Assembly (NCBI GenBank): GCA_030272155.1
Contig: CP126201.1
Location: 186,001 to 250,000 of the forward strand
Length of the DNA: 64,000 nucleotides
Direction: 5' to 3'
Origin: Tetradesmus obliquus
Taxonomy: Eukaryota; Chlorophyta; Chlorophyceae; Sphaeropleales; Scenedesmaceae
Shown here: positions 1 through 11,566 of the stretch, piece by piece
Numbering within the stretch: position 1 is the stretch's first letter
Layout of the letters: each line of letters begins with the position of its first letter
Translations under genes and position numbers: made by a program
The notes under the pieces: model-generated
Seen by the model: only the letters and a program-made list of their open reading frames with translations
Told to the model about the DNA's origin: nothing
Database searches by the model: none

Positions 1-235
1 CGCATTCGCTGAATACTGTAAAGAATGGGAGGTTAGATGCAGGCTGTGTTTCGCATCACGATCTGCGGGATCCTTTTTTTGAACTTACGTCTCACGTCAC
101 CAGCGTTTGCACAGTTTCAGCGCAGTTTGCTGCCCAAACCTTATTGAAACAGCCTTGAACTCTTCTTCAAGCATCTTTCGGCAACAATTTATCTTATTGC
201 TGAGCGATTGAAAGCTGAGGGGGCTGAGCCTGGTG
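1..235. other. 5' flank of the carrier gene
   Basis: I see no coding signal or repeat here. The stretch lies just upstream of the chosen start at 236 and may hold its promoter and 5' UTR. No TATA-like element stands out clearly. Confidence 0.3.
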
Positions 236-949
236 ATGGTCAGCCAGACAGCAGCTGCTGTTGGAGGCGACGTCATCACAGCTATGCATAGTCAGCAACA
301 CCCCACCAGCAGCTCTAGCAGCACCAGAAGCACACATTTATGGGGATCTAGCAACCTGCAAGCACTTGTCTCACATGCTGGCACAATGTCAGCAGCAGGG
401 GCAGTGCCAGCGTCAGCAACAGCAGCAGTAGTCCCTTGGTCGGCAGGCAGCCAAGTGCTGCAGCTGCCTGCATACACATCCTACGGCAGCACTCCTTTCT
501 TCCCAGTGATCTACTCCGTCCGGGAGCCAGCAGCAGCACAGTCAGCAGCAGGGCCTAGCCAGCATGCTACAACTACCAGCACAGTCAGCCCACAGCCTGC
601 AGCCAGCACTAGTAACAGCAGCAGCAGCAGTAGCATTGAAAATGAGCATGGGCAGCATATCAGCAGTAGCAGCAGCAGCAGCGGCAGCAAGCAGCGCCCC
701 TGGTCGGAGATGTGGCGCAGTGCTGGGGCGCATGCCCTGGGGGGAGGCATCCCTGGCAGTGCAGCAATGGTGGTGCAGGTGAGGCCCCGGGGGGGGGGGG
801 GGGGCATCCCTGGCAGTGCAGCAATGGTGGTGCAGGTGAGGCCCTGGGGGGGGGGGGCATCCCTGGCAGTGCAGCAATGGTGGTGCAGGTGAGGCCCTGG
901 GGGGGGGGGCATCCCTGGCAGTGCAGCAATGGTGGTGCAGGTGAGGCCC

Positions 950-981
<32 letters not shown>

Positions 982-3900
982 TCCCTGGCAGTGCAGCAAT
1001 GGTGGTGCAGGTGAGGCCCTGGGGGGGGGGGGGGGGGGGGCATCCCTGGCAGTGCAGCAATGGTGGTGCAGGTGAGGCCCTGGGGGGGGGCCCATCCCTG
1101 GCAGTGCAGCAATGGTGGTGCAGGTGAGGCCTGCAGGCTGCACTGCTCTCATTGCATCTTGAACCTGTCATACGGCATTGACTGCCAGCTGCACGCATTT
1201 ACCGGCACGCATGGTGAAGCCAGCAGCGGCGGCATGATGCAGTAGCATGCAATGCAGCTGGCACCCTTTTCGGTGTGCGGATAGCAGCTGCCCACCACTG
1301 CAGTGCTTTGCTGGTGACCTAGCAGCTTGGCGTGCTGCACGCCTGCCCTGCAAGAGAGGGCAGCGCTGGCTTTGCGGCTGTACGTTTCGAGAGCACCAGC
1401 TCATGTCAGACAGCGCAGTTGCCATGACTGCTCTATGTATGTGTGGCAGTTCATCCTGGCTCACTGCTTCTGCCCTGCTGCTGTTGCTGCTGCTGCTGTA
1501 GGTGCTGTCGCTCATGTGGCTGCGCACCACGGTCAACTACCAGTACCGCTTCGGCACCAGCACCAGCGTGGCACTGCGCACACTGTACAGGTGAGCGCCT
1601 GAGCGCCTGACAGGTGACGCGCCTGACAGGTGACGCGCCTGACAGGTGACGCGCCTGACAGGTGACGCGCGCTGCATTGCCTGCAGCAGCATGCAACCTC
1701 CACACTATCAGCAGCAGCAGCAGCACATTGACACAAATTGGTGTGAGCAGCAAGTCTGGCAGACTGGCAGTGCTGGTATCAGTAGCATGCACACGTGTCG
1801 CCTGCAACAAGCCTGGGCGCAGCCCGACTCTGCCTGCTACTGTGCTGCGAAGCTCTCTGACAATGCTATAACTGTGTCATCACTATGCCGCAGGGACGGC
1901 GGTATTGTGCGCTTCTACCAAGGGGTGGGGCCAGCGCTGCTGCAGGTGCGTAGCTAGCAGACAGCTGCTGCAGAGAGTGGTGTGGGCCAGCAGCTGTGAA
2001 CAGCACGAGCGGCTGCCATGCAGGTGGCTGACACACACAACACACTGGCTGCTTACGGCATCCTTGGGCTGGACACATGCTGGTTGCAACGTGCCCCTCG
2101 GCAGAGGGCTTCCAGCTGCTTCCCACCGCTTGCATTGCCATGTTGCTGCTCCGGCTCTGGACTCCTCTGCTGCCGCTACTGTTTCCAGTGATACCACTGT
2201 CTTCGCTGCTTGCACTGATGCATTCCTGCTCATACATCCTGCACATGCAGGTCCCGCTGTGCCGTTTCGGCGACACCGCTGCCCACAACTTCATGGATGT
2301 CACGATATGTTGGGTTCGACCACTGCTCCTGCCTGAATCTGAACCCTCTATTTGCAGGGCCCGCTGTGCCGCTTCGGCGACACTGCTGCTAATGCGGGTG
2401 TGCTCAGCCTGCTCAACGAGCTGGACGCCACGCGCAACCTGCCCGTGGGGCTGAAGACTGCCTGTGCCTCTGCCACAGCCGGCGCGTGGCGCATGCTGCT
2501 GCTGCCGCTGGACGCGACCAAGACCATGATGCAGGTGCGGTGGCAGCAGCGGTGGCAGCAGCGGCAGCAGCAGCGGCTGGACGTTGGCTTGCTGAGCATA
2601 TTGCTATGCCTGCAGCTGTCAGCACCTGATGCATTGTATCGATATCAGGTCCAGTGTATATATGCAGGTTTGGTCTGCTGGTTGTCCCCGCTTGCCTTGC
2701 AGCAGTAAGATGCAGCGCCGAGCATTTTTTGGACATGCTCGGCAGTTATTACTGTTCACGCGCAGCAAGCTGGTACTTATTGTGAAGAGCATAAGTATGT
2801 CTGTCTCAATCTGCTGTGCAACTGCTGCCGCTGCAGGTGGAGGGGCGCGCTGGGCTGCGGCACCTGTACAGCAAAGTGCGCCATGACGGGCCTGGCGTGC
2901 TGTACCACGGCGCTGCTGCGTCTGTGGCGGCAACCTTTGTCGGGCACTTCCCCTGGTTCACCACGGTGGGTGGGCGCATGCTGCTAAAAGCCGTCGAATT
3001 GCAGAGCGGCAGCAGCAGGAGCAGCAACAGCAGCAGCAGCAGCAGCAGCACATGTGCTGCCGTTGGTACTGTATGTTGACGCATGTCTGCCTTTACGATG
3101 CTGTTCACAGCAACAGATGTGCGCACTGCCTGTACCCGGCTCTCTTTGCACTGCTGGGCAGCTACCTCTACCGGCAGCTGCCGCACCCGGATGAGCTGAA
3201 GCTGTTGACCGCAGCCACACATGTGCTGCTCTGTAACACATGCGCCTGTGCACTGCTGCTCCCTCCTACCCCCTGCAGTACAACTACCTCAACCAGGTGC
3301 TGCTGGACCTTGATGAGCTCAGGCTGCGGCTGCTGCTGCTCACTCGATCTCCAGGCTGTTCAAACCAACGCATGTACTGTTTGTCAACACATGCGCCTGC
3401 GCACTGCTGCCCAACCACCCCTTGCAGTGCAACTACCTCAACCAGGTGCTGCCGCACCCCGATGAGCTCAAGCTGATGCCAGCAACCACATGCACTGCCT
3501 TTCAACACATGCACCTGTGCACTGCTTCCTTCCCACCCCCTGCAGTAAAACTACCTCAACCAGCTGCTGCTCATTCATTCTCCAGGCTGTTCACATCACC
3601 CCATGTACTGTTTGTCAACACATGCACCTGTGCACTGTCCCTGCCCTGCAGTACAACTATCTCAACCAGGTGCTGCCGCACCCCGATGAGCTGAAGCTGC
3701 GGCTGCTGCGCTCCGCCTTCATCGGCTTCTGCGCTGGCGTGGCCAGTGACGTGACCAGCAACAGCGTGCGCGTGGTCAAGACCACACGCCAGACCGCGCG
3801 GCGAGCCATGAGCTACAGGGAAGTCATACAGGTGCGCTACTTCAGTGTGGCGCTTGCTGCAGTGTCGCTGCCGACGTTTGTGGTTTGGGCAGGCTTTGTG

Positions 3901-4404
3901 GCAGACTTGATTGCGCGGCGAGCTATGAGCTACAGGGAGGTCATTACATTACATAACATTACATGCTCCACTCAACGAGGAGTGGGAACCCCAGTCAGGA
4001 GCCAACGAGAGGCTCATAGGGGGCCAACGAGGGGCTCATAGGGGGCCAACGAGAGGCTCATAGGGGGCCAACGAGAGGCTCATAGGGGTCATACAGGTGT
4101 GCTTCTTCAGTTCCATGTTTGGTTTCCTGTTTCTCACGAGTTCTGCTGCAACCGTTGCCGTGTATTTTCTGCCATGCAGTCCATCGTCAGCAAGGATGGC
4201 GTGTCGGGCCTGTTCACGCGCGGCCTCACCACGCGCATCGCCGCCAACGCGCTGCAGAACATCTGCTTCACCGTGCTGTGGCAGCTGGGCCAGGACAGGC
4301 TGCGGCAGACGGCCTTCATGAAGAACATGGAGGGCGGCAGCAGCGGCAGCAGCAGCAGCAGCAGCGGGGACGGCAAGCAGCTTGCAGCACGGCACTCGGG
4401 GTAG
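236..4404 (+). CDS. Mitochondrial carrier family protein, 7 exons, about 464 aa
   Basis: Exons 236-778, 1502-1590, 1894-1945, 2358-2534, 2837-2965, 3652-3831 and 4180-4404 (TAG) join in one consistent reading phase. The first 160 residues are Ser/Ala-rich low complexity. The conserved part starts with [17 protein letters not shown], then [17 protein letters not shown], then [13 protein letters not shown] ending in the carrier-type signature [10 protein letters not shown]. Later exons give [29 protein letters not shown] and [16 protein letters not shown]. Carriers of this family have three repeats of two helices and exchange metabolites across organelle inner membranes; the substrate cannot be read from the sequence. 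This looks like a plant/algal subfamily in which only one repeat keeps a clear PxDxxK signature. The ATG at 236 is the first in the open frame. The N-terminal exon is the least certain part, because its 3' end lies in a minisatellite with several equivalent donors. Confidence 0.85.
748..1110 (+). repeat. Exon-end/donor minisatellite with G-tracts, about 7 copies
   Basis: Seven copies of the segment catccctggcagtgcagcaa plus tggtggtgcag/gtgagg start near 748, 805, 858, 910, 979, 1041 and 1093. They are separated by runs of about 8 to more than 20 G. The first copy encodes the end of carrier exon 1 ([12 protein letters not shown]) and its GT donor, so each unit is an exon end, a 5' splice site and the start of the intron. 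The G-runs could form G-quadruplexes on the + strand. Confidence 0.85.
1587..1672 (+). repeat. 16-bp repeat of the exon 2 splice donor
   Basis: Directly after carrier exon 2, whose donor is acag/gtgagc at 1587-1596, the motif gacaggtgacgcgcct is repeated four times with a 16-bp period from 1609. Each copy recreates an acag/gtgac donor-like junction. Confidence 0.8.
2246..2300 (+). repeat. Degenerate copy of carrier exon 4 start inside intron 3
   Basis: An acceptor-like catgcag is followed by a near copy of the first 30 or so bases of exon 4. It reads [12 protein letters not shown], against [12 protein letters not shown] in the real exon at 2358. It then diverges and has no matching donor. 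Confidence 0.75.
3160..3625 (+). repeat. Four degenerate copies of carrier exon 6 start
   Basis: Partial copies of the exon at 3652 ([16 protein letters not shown]) occur near 3168, 3278, 3420 and 3541. At least the last three follow ctgcag- or ttgcag-like acceptors. The spacer text with cacatg..cctgtgcactgc is repeated too, so the duplicated unit includes the intron 3' end as well as exon sequence. Confidence 0.75.
3913..4090 (+). repeat. Copy of exon 6 end plus 21-bp repeats in intron 6
   Basis: Bases 3915-3945 repeat the last part of exon 6 ([11 protein letters not shown]). They are followed by about four copies of a 21-bp unit, gggccaacgagaggctcata, at 3999-4086, all within the last intron of the carrier gene. 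Confidence 0.75.
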
Positions 4405-5285
4405 CTTGTTTCTGGTGCTGGTTGTCTGCATCACTGACTCCGAGACGTGCGTAGAGAAATGGCCAGCAGCTGGGCAGCGGAGTTGTGTGCAGCACGTAGC
4501 TGCAGCCGGCGCATGACGTGGCCATGTATGCGGGCACGATGTGGAGCCAGTTTACGCCATTTGTCGTTCAGTTGTTGCGTTGGTTGTTGCGTGTCCACTG
4601 CAGTGTTGTCTGGTGCGGTGGCAAGATGCCACCTGCTGTTGTGCAGGTTGATAGGTTGGCAGTGCTTGCAGGCAGGCGACGGTGTTGCTGCTTCGGGGTT
4701 GCTGTTGTACATTGCTGTGCAGTCAGTGTGCAATGTGAGGCTTTTTTGAAAGGGCCTTTCATCAATCCACAGCTAATACTCGGCCTGGATTGTTGCCTGT
4801 TTGTGCGTCGTTGTTGAAGTGATCATAGCATGTGACTGCGTGGTGGTGGTCTTTCTCTGGTTTGCTGAGCTGCTCTCTTGGACTAATGGGTCTGTCTATG
4901 GCTCCTCCACAAAAAGAATGCACATGTGTAACCTCTGATGTGTGGATCTCCTCATACTGCTGTGTTTGCTTCTTTCTACATGGTCGAGTTAGATAGGTAG
5001 CTGTCTGTTCAATCGAACTGCAGACCGGGTGTTCGACCATTTGCTAGCTGCTACTGTACCGTGTACATCCATCCTGGCCAGGGCGCCCTGTGAGCCCATG
5101 ATCGGCTCACTGAGCCGCAGCACTGTGCCTCACAAAACAGCCACCAGCAGGCATGCCAACCCACACTGAACGCCATATCAAACAGGTTGGGCATCGGCCC
5201 ACGCTTCAAGAGCAGCAACGTGAGGTGCTGCATCATCATGTCAAAGCCCCAAGGCAGCCATAGCTGCATACGCTTTCACAGCCCT
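4405..5285. other. Convergent intergenic region
   Basis: This is the 3' flank of the carrier gene (+) and of the HEVAH gene (-). A TGTAA motif at 4927-4931 could serve the carrier transcript but is over 500 bases from its stop. No coding signal was found. Confidence 0.4.
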
Positions 5286-5731
5286 TCAGCCTACAAGCAG
5301 CCCGTAGCCACAGTGCTTTGCAGCAAACGCCCAAAACCGCGTTGAAAACTGCAGCACAATTGCCGCGCATGCGTCGCTGAAAGCACTGTTGTGAGCCTGC
5401 ACCTTGTTGTGTGCCACCTCATGACAAGCCACAAGGAACCAAAAGCGTGCAGCAGCGTAGCCCGGGTTGCGTGCATTTGATAAAGCAGGGGAGGCGGCTG
5501 CATTGAACCAGAGCTACCCTCCCCTGTTGAAGGCAATCGCACTCCTGTCTGGATCAAAGTAAACAAAGAACTGAGGCGCCTGGGGTAGCTGCTGCTGCAT
5601 GTGTGCGCCAGCCGCCACAGAAGCCGAAAAAACCTCTTCAAACAGCAGCTGAAGCCCGTTGTACAGCTGGCGTGATGCATCATCTATGCCTTGATTGCTG
5701 GCTAAACTCTCTGGCAGGTACAGGAATGCTG

Positions 5732-5766
<35 letters not shown>

Positions 5767-7004
5767 AGCAACACGTTGGTCTCCACAAGCGTATGCTCAT
5801 CGACACAAGTGTGCTCTAGCTCTGTGACCTCTGGCAGCCCATGCTGACCATGCCCAGCTTTGCTGCCAGGCACCTTGCAGGGGCGTGCATGATGCGAGAA
5901 GAGTGACTGCCTCACATGTTCATCTATGACGGAGTCGTCATCGTAGTTGGTGGCTGGCCCATCTCCGACCCTTGCCTTCTCGCTGTGCACTAAAACGCGT
6001 GCACCATTGGGCTGCTGCACCACAATGCCGCCAGAAGGGGCAACAACCCCAGCGGCCGCAGGTGCAGCCATACCACTAACGGTGCCAATGTGATCCTGGA
6101 TGGAATTTCTGTGTCCCGCCGCTGCCGCTGCCGGTGCAGTCCCTTTAAGCTGATTGAAGTGGAAGCGCCCGGATGGCTGTTCCGGGGCAAGCGAGGTGGG
6201 AAAGGTGTTGGGGGCAGCTGCTGCTGCCTGCGTGCCAAGCTTGGATATCTTGGGGCCAGCAATCTTCAGGCAGCGCGATGCAAGGCACCTGCAAGGACGA
6301 CAGCCGCTGTGATTAGCATACAGGCACACCTCCCCAGATGGCTTGATATGGCGCTCACTGTGCATACACAGCACATGGCTTGCATACATCTTGACAACCT
6401 GTGGTGAGTAGTTGTGTCACATATGACGTGTTGTCAGCGGCTGAAAGCAGGGTGGTGTGTAACACCGCAGCGTACAGTTTCCTGTACAAACACAGCTTGC
6501 TCACTTGCTGATGCGTGCGGAGGAGACACCTATCTTCTGCAGGCCCGACATGGCCTCCTGCATCAGCAGCTCAGGCATGCAGTCGCCCTCGCAGCTGCCG
6601 CCAGCAGGACACGAATCGCCCAGCTGTCGCATGTGCCTGCGTAAAGCAAACACACTGTGTCAACTAATGCCAGAGAGGTGCCGTCAGCCATAGCCATCAG
6701 TGCAAAGGCACATCTAAGATCCATCGTGCCGCCGGCTGCCAGACCCTATGTTATGGCCTTGATACTCACGTATTTGGCTGCTAATGCAAACTAACACAAG
6801 ACGACAGAGCTGTACACCAGCAGTATGACATGATGCCGATGAGCACGCCGTACACTCCAAAAACCCTGCATACTGCAAAATGAAACAATCAAGCACTCAC
6901 CTGTGTACTGCCTCCAGGCTCTTCATGCACTCTGCCTCAAACACCAGCAGCCCAGCCTTGCCAGCTTCCCCTGCCAGGGTTCTGCAGTGGATGCTGCTGC
7001 TCCC

Positions 7005-7051
<47 letters not shown>

Positions 7052-8402
7052 GTGTGATGGTGGCACAACTGCGCCGGCTGCATCTGCTGCTGCTGCTGTC
7101 GCTGCAGGTTCCATTTACTGCTCGGCGTGTTGTTGCTGTGCAGCTGCTGCTTGCAGCAAGTCACTGAAGTACATCTTGCCTGGCACACGTTGCTGCTGCT
7201 GCTGCTGCTGCTGGCCAGCACGTGCCCAAGGCTTGCCAGGCACAGCTGCTGCTGCTACTGTCGCTGGCTGCCCGACTGTGGCAACAGCCGCATCACCAGC
7301 ATCGCCAAGGTGCCCAGGCACGCCTGCTGCTGCCACATCCCGCACACCAGCGGCAGGCACCCTTCCAGCCAGGGAGGACTGCCAAGCTGCATCAGCACAC
7401 AGCTGCTCTGCCACTGCCTCCACGCCGGTGAAGGCCCGCCCAACAAGAGGCTGCTGCCACCCACGCTGCTGCTGCTGGAGCTGCTGCTGCTGCTGCAGCC
7501 CTGTGCTGGTGCTTGGCCCAAAGCCTTGGCCAGAGCCGACGGTGCCCATGCTGCTGTTTGCAGCATCGCCAGCGACTGCCAGGTGGCGCAGATCCCACAC
7601 ATCAACTGCCGCCGCTGCTGCTGCCGGTGCCCCATATGCTGTTTGTGCAAATGAGCCTGCATACGCATCTGCATAGGATAGCTGCTGCTGTTGCTGCTGC
7701 TTTGGTTGCTGTTGCTGGCCTGTGTAACAAGGTTCCATGATCTCCGCCCATGCTTCTGCCGCAGTAGCAGCTGGCTTGCTGCTGCTACTGCTGGTAGCAG
7801 CGTTATTAGCCCGCTCTGTGCGATGCCGCCGCTGCTGCTGCTGTGGTTGGGTCTGGCTGCATGCCGGCACATCAATGAAGCGACGCGCCCTGCTGCTTGG
7901 CACATCACCATCACGCCTGCCGCCCATGCTGGGAGACCTATGCCTCCTGCTGCTGCTGCTCCTGCCTGTGTGTTTCCTTCTGCTGCGGCTTCTGCTCCTA
8001 TGCCTGATGCGCGGGCTGTGCTGGTCTCTGTTGCCACCAGCTGCTGACCTGTGTGTGTCATCACAGGCGCCTGCAGCCACCGGCAGCAGCTGCTGCCTGC
8101 CTCTGGGGGGATCTGCTGCGCCACACTCCCAAGGTACATGCTTGCTGTTGCTGCTGCTGGGGCCACCGCTGCGCCTGTTGTGCGCTGCTGCCTTGAAGCT
8201 GCCAGGAGGTAGTGGGTACCTGCCAGCACTGCTGCTCCTGTGTCGCTCCTGCTGCTGCTGCTGCTGCTGCTGCTCCTGTAAGCACTCCATGGGAGGGTAC
8301 CTGCCAGCACTGCTGGGCCTTGGCCGCTGCTGCTGCTGCCCTTCCTGCAAGCGCTTGCCGGGTGAAGGGCACCTGCCAGCACTGCTGCCTCCAGGCCGTC
8401 TT

Positions 8403-8433
<31 letters not shown>

Positions 8434-11400
8434 AATGCTCAGGTGGCGGAGGGTACCTGCCAGCACTGGTGCTGCGGGGGCGCCGCCTGTCCTGCCAGCT
8501 GCGCCGTGCGGCAGCTGCATCCGGCAAGTCTCGCAACTCGCTACCTCCTGTAAGCCCATCGCCGTCCCTGCCATGCCTGCTGTGCCTGTCGCCTGTCATG
8601 GCTTTGTCAGGGCTGTGCTCATGCGCTGCGCTCCGCTCAAGCAGCTGCCCGGTCCCATGCTGCATGCCTTCATCCGTTGGCATCAGCAGCCGCTGCTGCC
8701 GCTCCTGCTGCTGCTGCTGCTGCTGCTGATGTTGATGGTGATGCATGCTCCTCCCTGGACCTGCCAGCGCAGAGCCCGGAACTCCCATCCTCATGCTGCT
8801 GCTGGCTACTGCTGCTCGCTGCAGCTGCCGATCAGCTGTGTAGCCGTGTGGGGGCAGGCAGGGCACTGAGTCAATGTCCACACCATGCCTGATGCCCACA
8901 AAGCGTGCTGGGCCGCGCTGCAGCAGCTGCAGTGCCGGGTGGTGGGCCAGGAAGCTGAGCACGCCACCCCAGGCGGCGGCAGCCTCATCAGGCACTGAAG
9001 CAGCAGGAGGAGCAGCAGCGGCAGCAGCAGCAGCAGCAGCAGCAGCAGATGACGTCACTACAGGCGGTGATCAGATAGTAGCACGGAAAGCTGCTGCTAT
9101 TGCAGGGCCAGCCATACATAGTCAGCAGCTACCTATGCACTTGTTGCAGCATAGCATGGAGCTGTCCATGAAGTGTCTCCTAACAAAGCAAACAGCAGCA
9201 GCAGCAGCAGCAGCAGCGCACCTGGCAGTGTGTGGCTGAGAAATCCCAGCTTGAACAGCCCACTGTCCAGGCAGCGCCCCTGCCGGCGCATGTACAGCAG
9301 CCGCTGCAGCCACAGCCGAATGGCAGACTCGCCCGCTGCTTCTGGAGATGCTGCTGACGGGGTGGCAGTTGCAGGGCCTCTGCTTGCTGCCTGCTCTGCT
9401 TGCACTGCTAGAGGTGACACTTGTGTATCCAATGTGCACGGCTGTGCTGCTGCTGCTGCTGCTGCTTTTGGTGGGTGCTGTTGCTGGCTGTCTGGTGCTA
9501 GCAGATGAGCTGGTGATGCGGGCACTGTGGGAGGCGGTGTGGTGTAGTCCTCTGTTGGTAGTGGCGTCTCCTCTTCGCTTGTGGCTGCCGAATTTAAAAA
9601 CGCGCCTGCAGCTGCTGCAGCTGTCACTGCAGCAGCAGCTGCTGCTGAGCAAGCCTGGCCAGCAGGACCTGGTGCAGCAGCAGCAGCAGGAGCTGTTGCT
9701 GCCACTGCTGTGGGTGAATCAGGATGCGCTGCTGCTGCTGCGGTTGCTGCTGCTGCTTCTTTGACAGCAGCAGGAATAGGCGCTGCTGCCTTGCACCTCT
9801 TGTACACGCACGGCTGCTCATCCACAAACACCTGTGCTGGCAGCTCATCTTGGCACCTGCCCTGGGCACTGCTCCTGCTGCTGTGAGCCTCTGCCACCGC
9901 ACCACCCTCACCCTGCTGCTGCTGCTGCTGCTGCAGCTGCAGCTGCTGCTGTTGCTTATCATCCTCACCCTGCGGCTGCTGCTGCTGCTTCTTCATCTTG
10001 TTGCCACTAGCTGTGCTGCTGTTCCTTTCTGCTGTGTGCTGCTCCTGGGTGGGATCCATTTCATATGAACGCCTCATGCTGTTGCTGTGTCTGCGGTGCC
10101 TGCTCTGGTCAACCCGGCTACTGCCGCTCCTGTGCCTGCTGCTTTCACGCGCTGCGTCAATGCTTCTGCTGCTCCTGCGATGCCCTGCAGGAGCAGCAGC
10201 AGCTGCTGCTGTTGGTGCAGCGCCTCTGCTGCTGGGTGGTGAGCTGTGCACCCCACCACGGGCTGCAGCACGGCGCTGCAGCAAAGGTGATGACTCTGTG
10301 CCTTCGCACACTGCTGGTACTGCACGCAGCAGAGAGCGCTGCTGCTGCTGCTGCTGCTGCTGCTGATGGCGCTGCTGCCCAGCATGATGCAGGGGTGAGG
10401 CGCCACTACAGCCGCCACGATGGCCTGGAGAGAAGTCTGGCGGGAAGTCTGATGGGAAGTTCGATGGGAGGTGTGGTGGGAGGTCCGGTGGGAAGTCTGG
10501 TGGGAAGTTGGGGTAGAAGCTGGGGAGCGGGCGCTCGGCTCGAGATCCAGGTGGGAAGTGAGGGCTGCATTCATAGTCAATGTCAGGGTGGTGCCGGTGG
10601 TGGTAGCTGTGGTGGTAGGGAGGTGATGCTGGCCAGCCTGGCCTTGCAGCCGGCATGAATGGCCTGTGGGGGCTGCCGCTGCGGGGTGGGGAGAAGTGCC
10701 TGCCATCTGCAGCTGTGTAGAACATGGGATGGGGCATGTGGCCTGGTGAAGGGTGCTGCATGCGGGGCGGTGGGCTGCTGCTGCGGCGTGGGCAGAAGCC
10801 CAGATCAACTGAAGCAGGGTGAAACGGGTGATGGTCTGCTGAGGGGTGCTGCCTGCTGCGTGGTGGGCTGATGCTGCGGTAGCGGTGCGGCCCGTGCGGC
10901 CTGCTGAATCCTCCAGCAGCAGCAGGGGGAGGAGCATCAGCACTGTCCCAGCTGCTGCGCCTGCCAAAGCTGCTCATGAAGTGCTGCTGCCTGTGATGAT
11001 CGTAGTGGTGCTGGCTGTCACCAGGCCAGCCCCTTGCTGCGCCTGCAGCAGACACAGCACAAACCAATAGCAGCAGCGGCAGCAGCAGCAGGCCAGGATC
11101 GGTTACTGGCATGGTACGCACAGACCATCAGCAGCACCTGGGCACTGCATGGAATGAAGGAGTACAGGCAGCATGTGCAGTTGGCTATGAGGTGAGTCTC
11201 GAACGTCAGGCAGTGTATGCAACGAAGCAAGCCAGGCCTTACTGCATGCTGGACTAAGAACTGTCCTTGCACTGATGCTGCAGCTGTTGCACCATAGCAG
11301 TACTGGAAGGTGCACCATCCGGCTGTCTGCACTGCACTTGAAGCCAGAGCCACGGCTGTGCATGCACGCATTCACTGCGCTAAGTGCGCTGCAGACACCA

Positions 11401-11566
11401 TGCATGATGTGCTTCCAGTCAAACATAAGACAGGCAGCCTACCGTGCTGCAAGTGTCCATGATCAGCTTGCCATGGTAACCAGCCCCGTTCGCGATCAGG
11501 CCCAAAATCGCCATGCTGATCATGCTGCTGGCTGAACTCTGCTCCGTTTGCATAGAACACCTCCAT
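5286..11566 (-). CDS. Low-complexity protein with C-terminal HEVAH metallopeptidase-like domain, interrupted by in-frame TAG
   Basis: Six exons (high to low: 11566-11443, 11042-9222, 8994-7119, 6981-6901, 6636-6505, 6288-5286) join with fully matching phases, about 1678 codons. Residues up to about 1270 are Q/A/S/H/P-rich with SR-like stretches and four SAGRYP-type repeats. A more ordered part follows (LLVFEAECMKSLEAVHR, ISKCLASRCLKIAGPKISK). The C-terminus reads FVYFDPDRSAIAFNRGG, then TAG at 5516-5514, then in the same frame LWFNAAASPALSN and FWFLVACHEVAHNKVQAHNS, ending at TGA 5288-5286. HEVAH followed by a further His is a zinc-site signature. From memory, this IAFN...LWFN...HExAHN block resembles the C-terminus of some sacsin/Hsp90-like ATPase proteins, but I see no ATPase domain here. 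An alternative start at 11112 would give a signal-peptide-like N-terminus. Whether the TAG is read through, an error or a lesion is open. Confidence 0.65.

Noticed and set aside
511-1198. Long minus-strand proline/histidine-rich frames (about 213-218 aa)
   Set aside because: They are reverse-complement shadows of the G-tract donor minisatellite; the protein is just the repeat translated.
6714-6896. Possible hydrophobic exon (VFGVYGVLIGIM) on the minus strand
   Set aside because: The exons at 6981-6901 and 6636-6505 already join in perfect phase across it, so it is intron.
11103-11121. Signal peptide start (MPVTDPGLLLLPLLLL) for the HEVAH gene
   Set aside because: A CTG-rich intron end read as protein explains it; splicing from 11443 to 11042 is in phase and gives a composition like the rest. 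It is kept only as an alternative.
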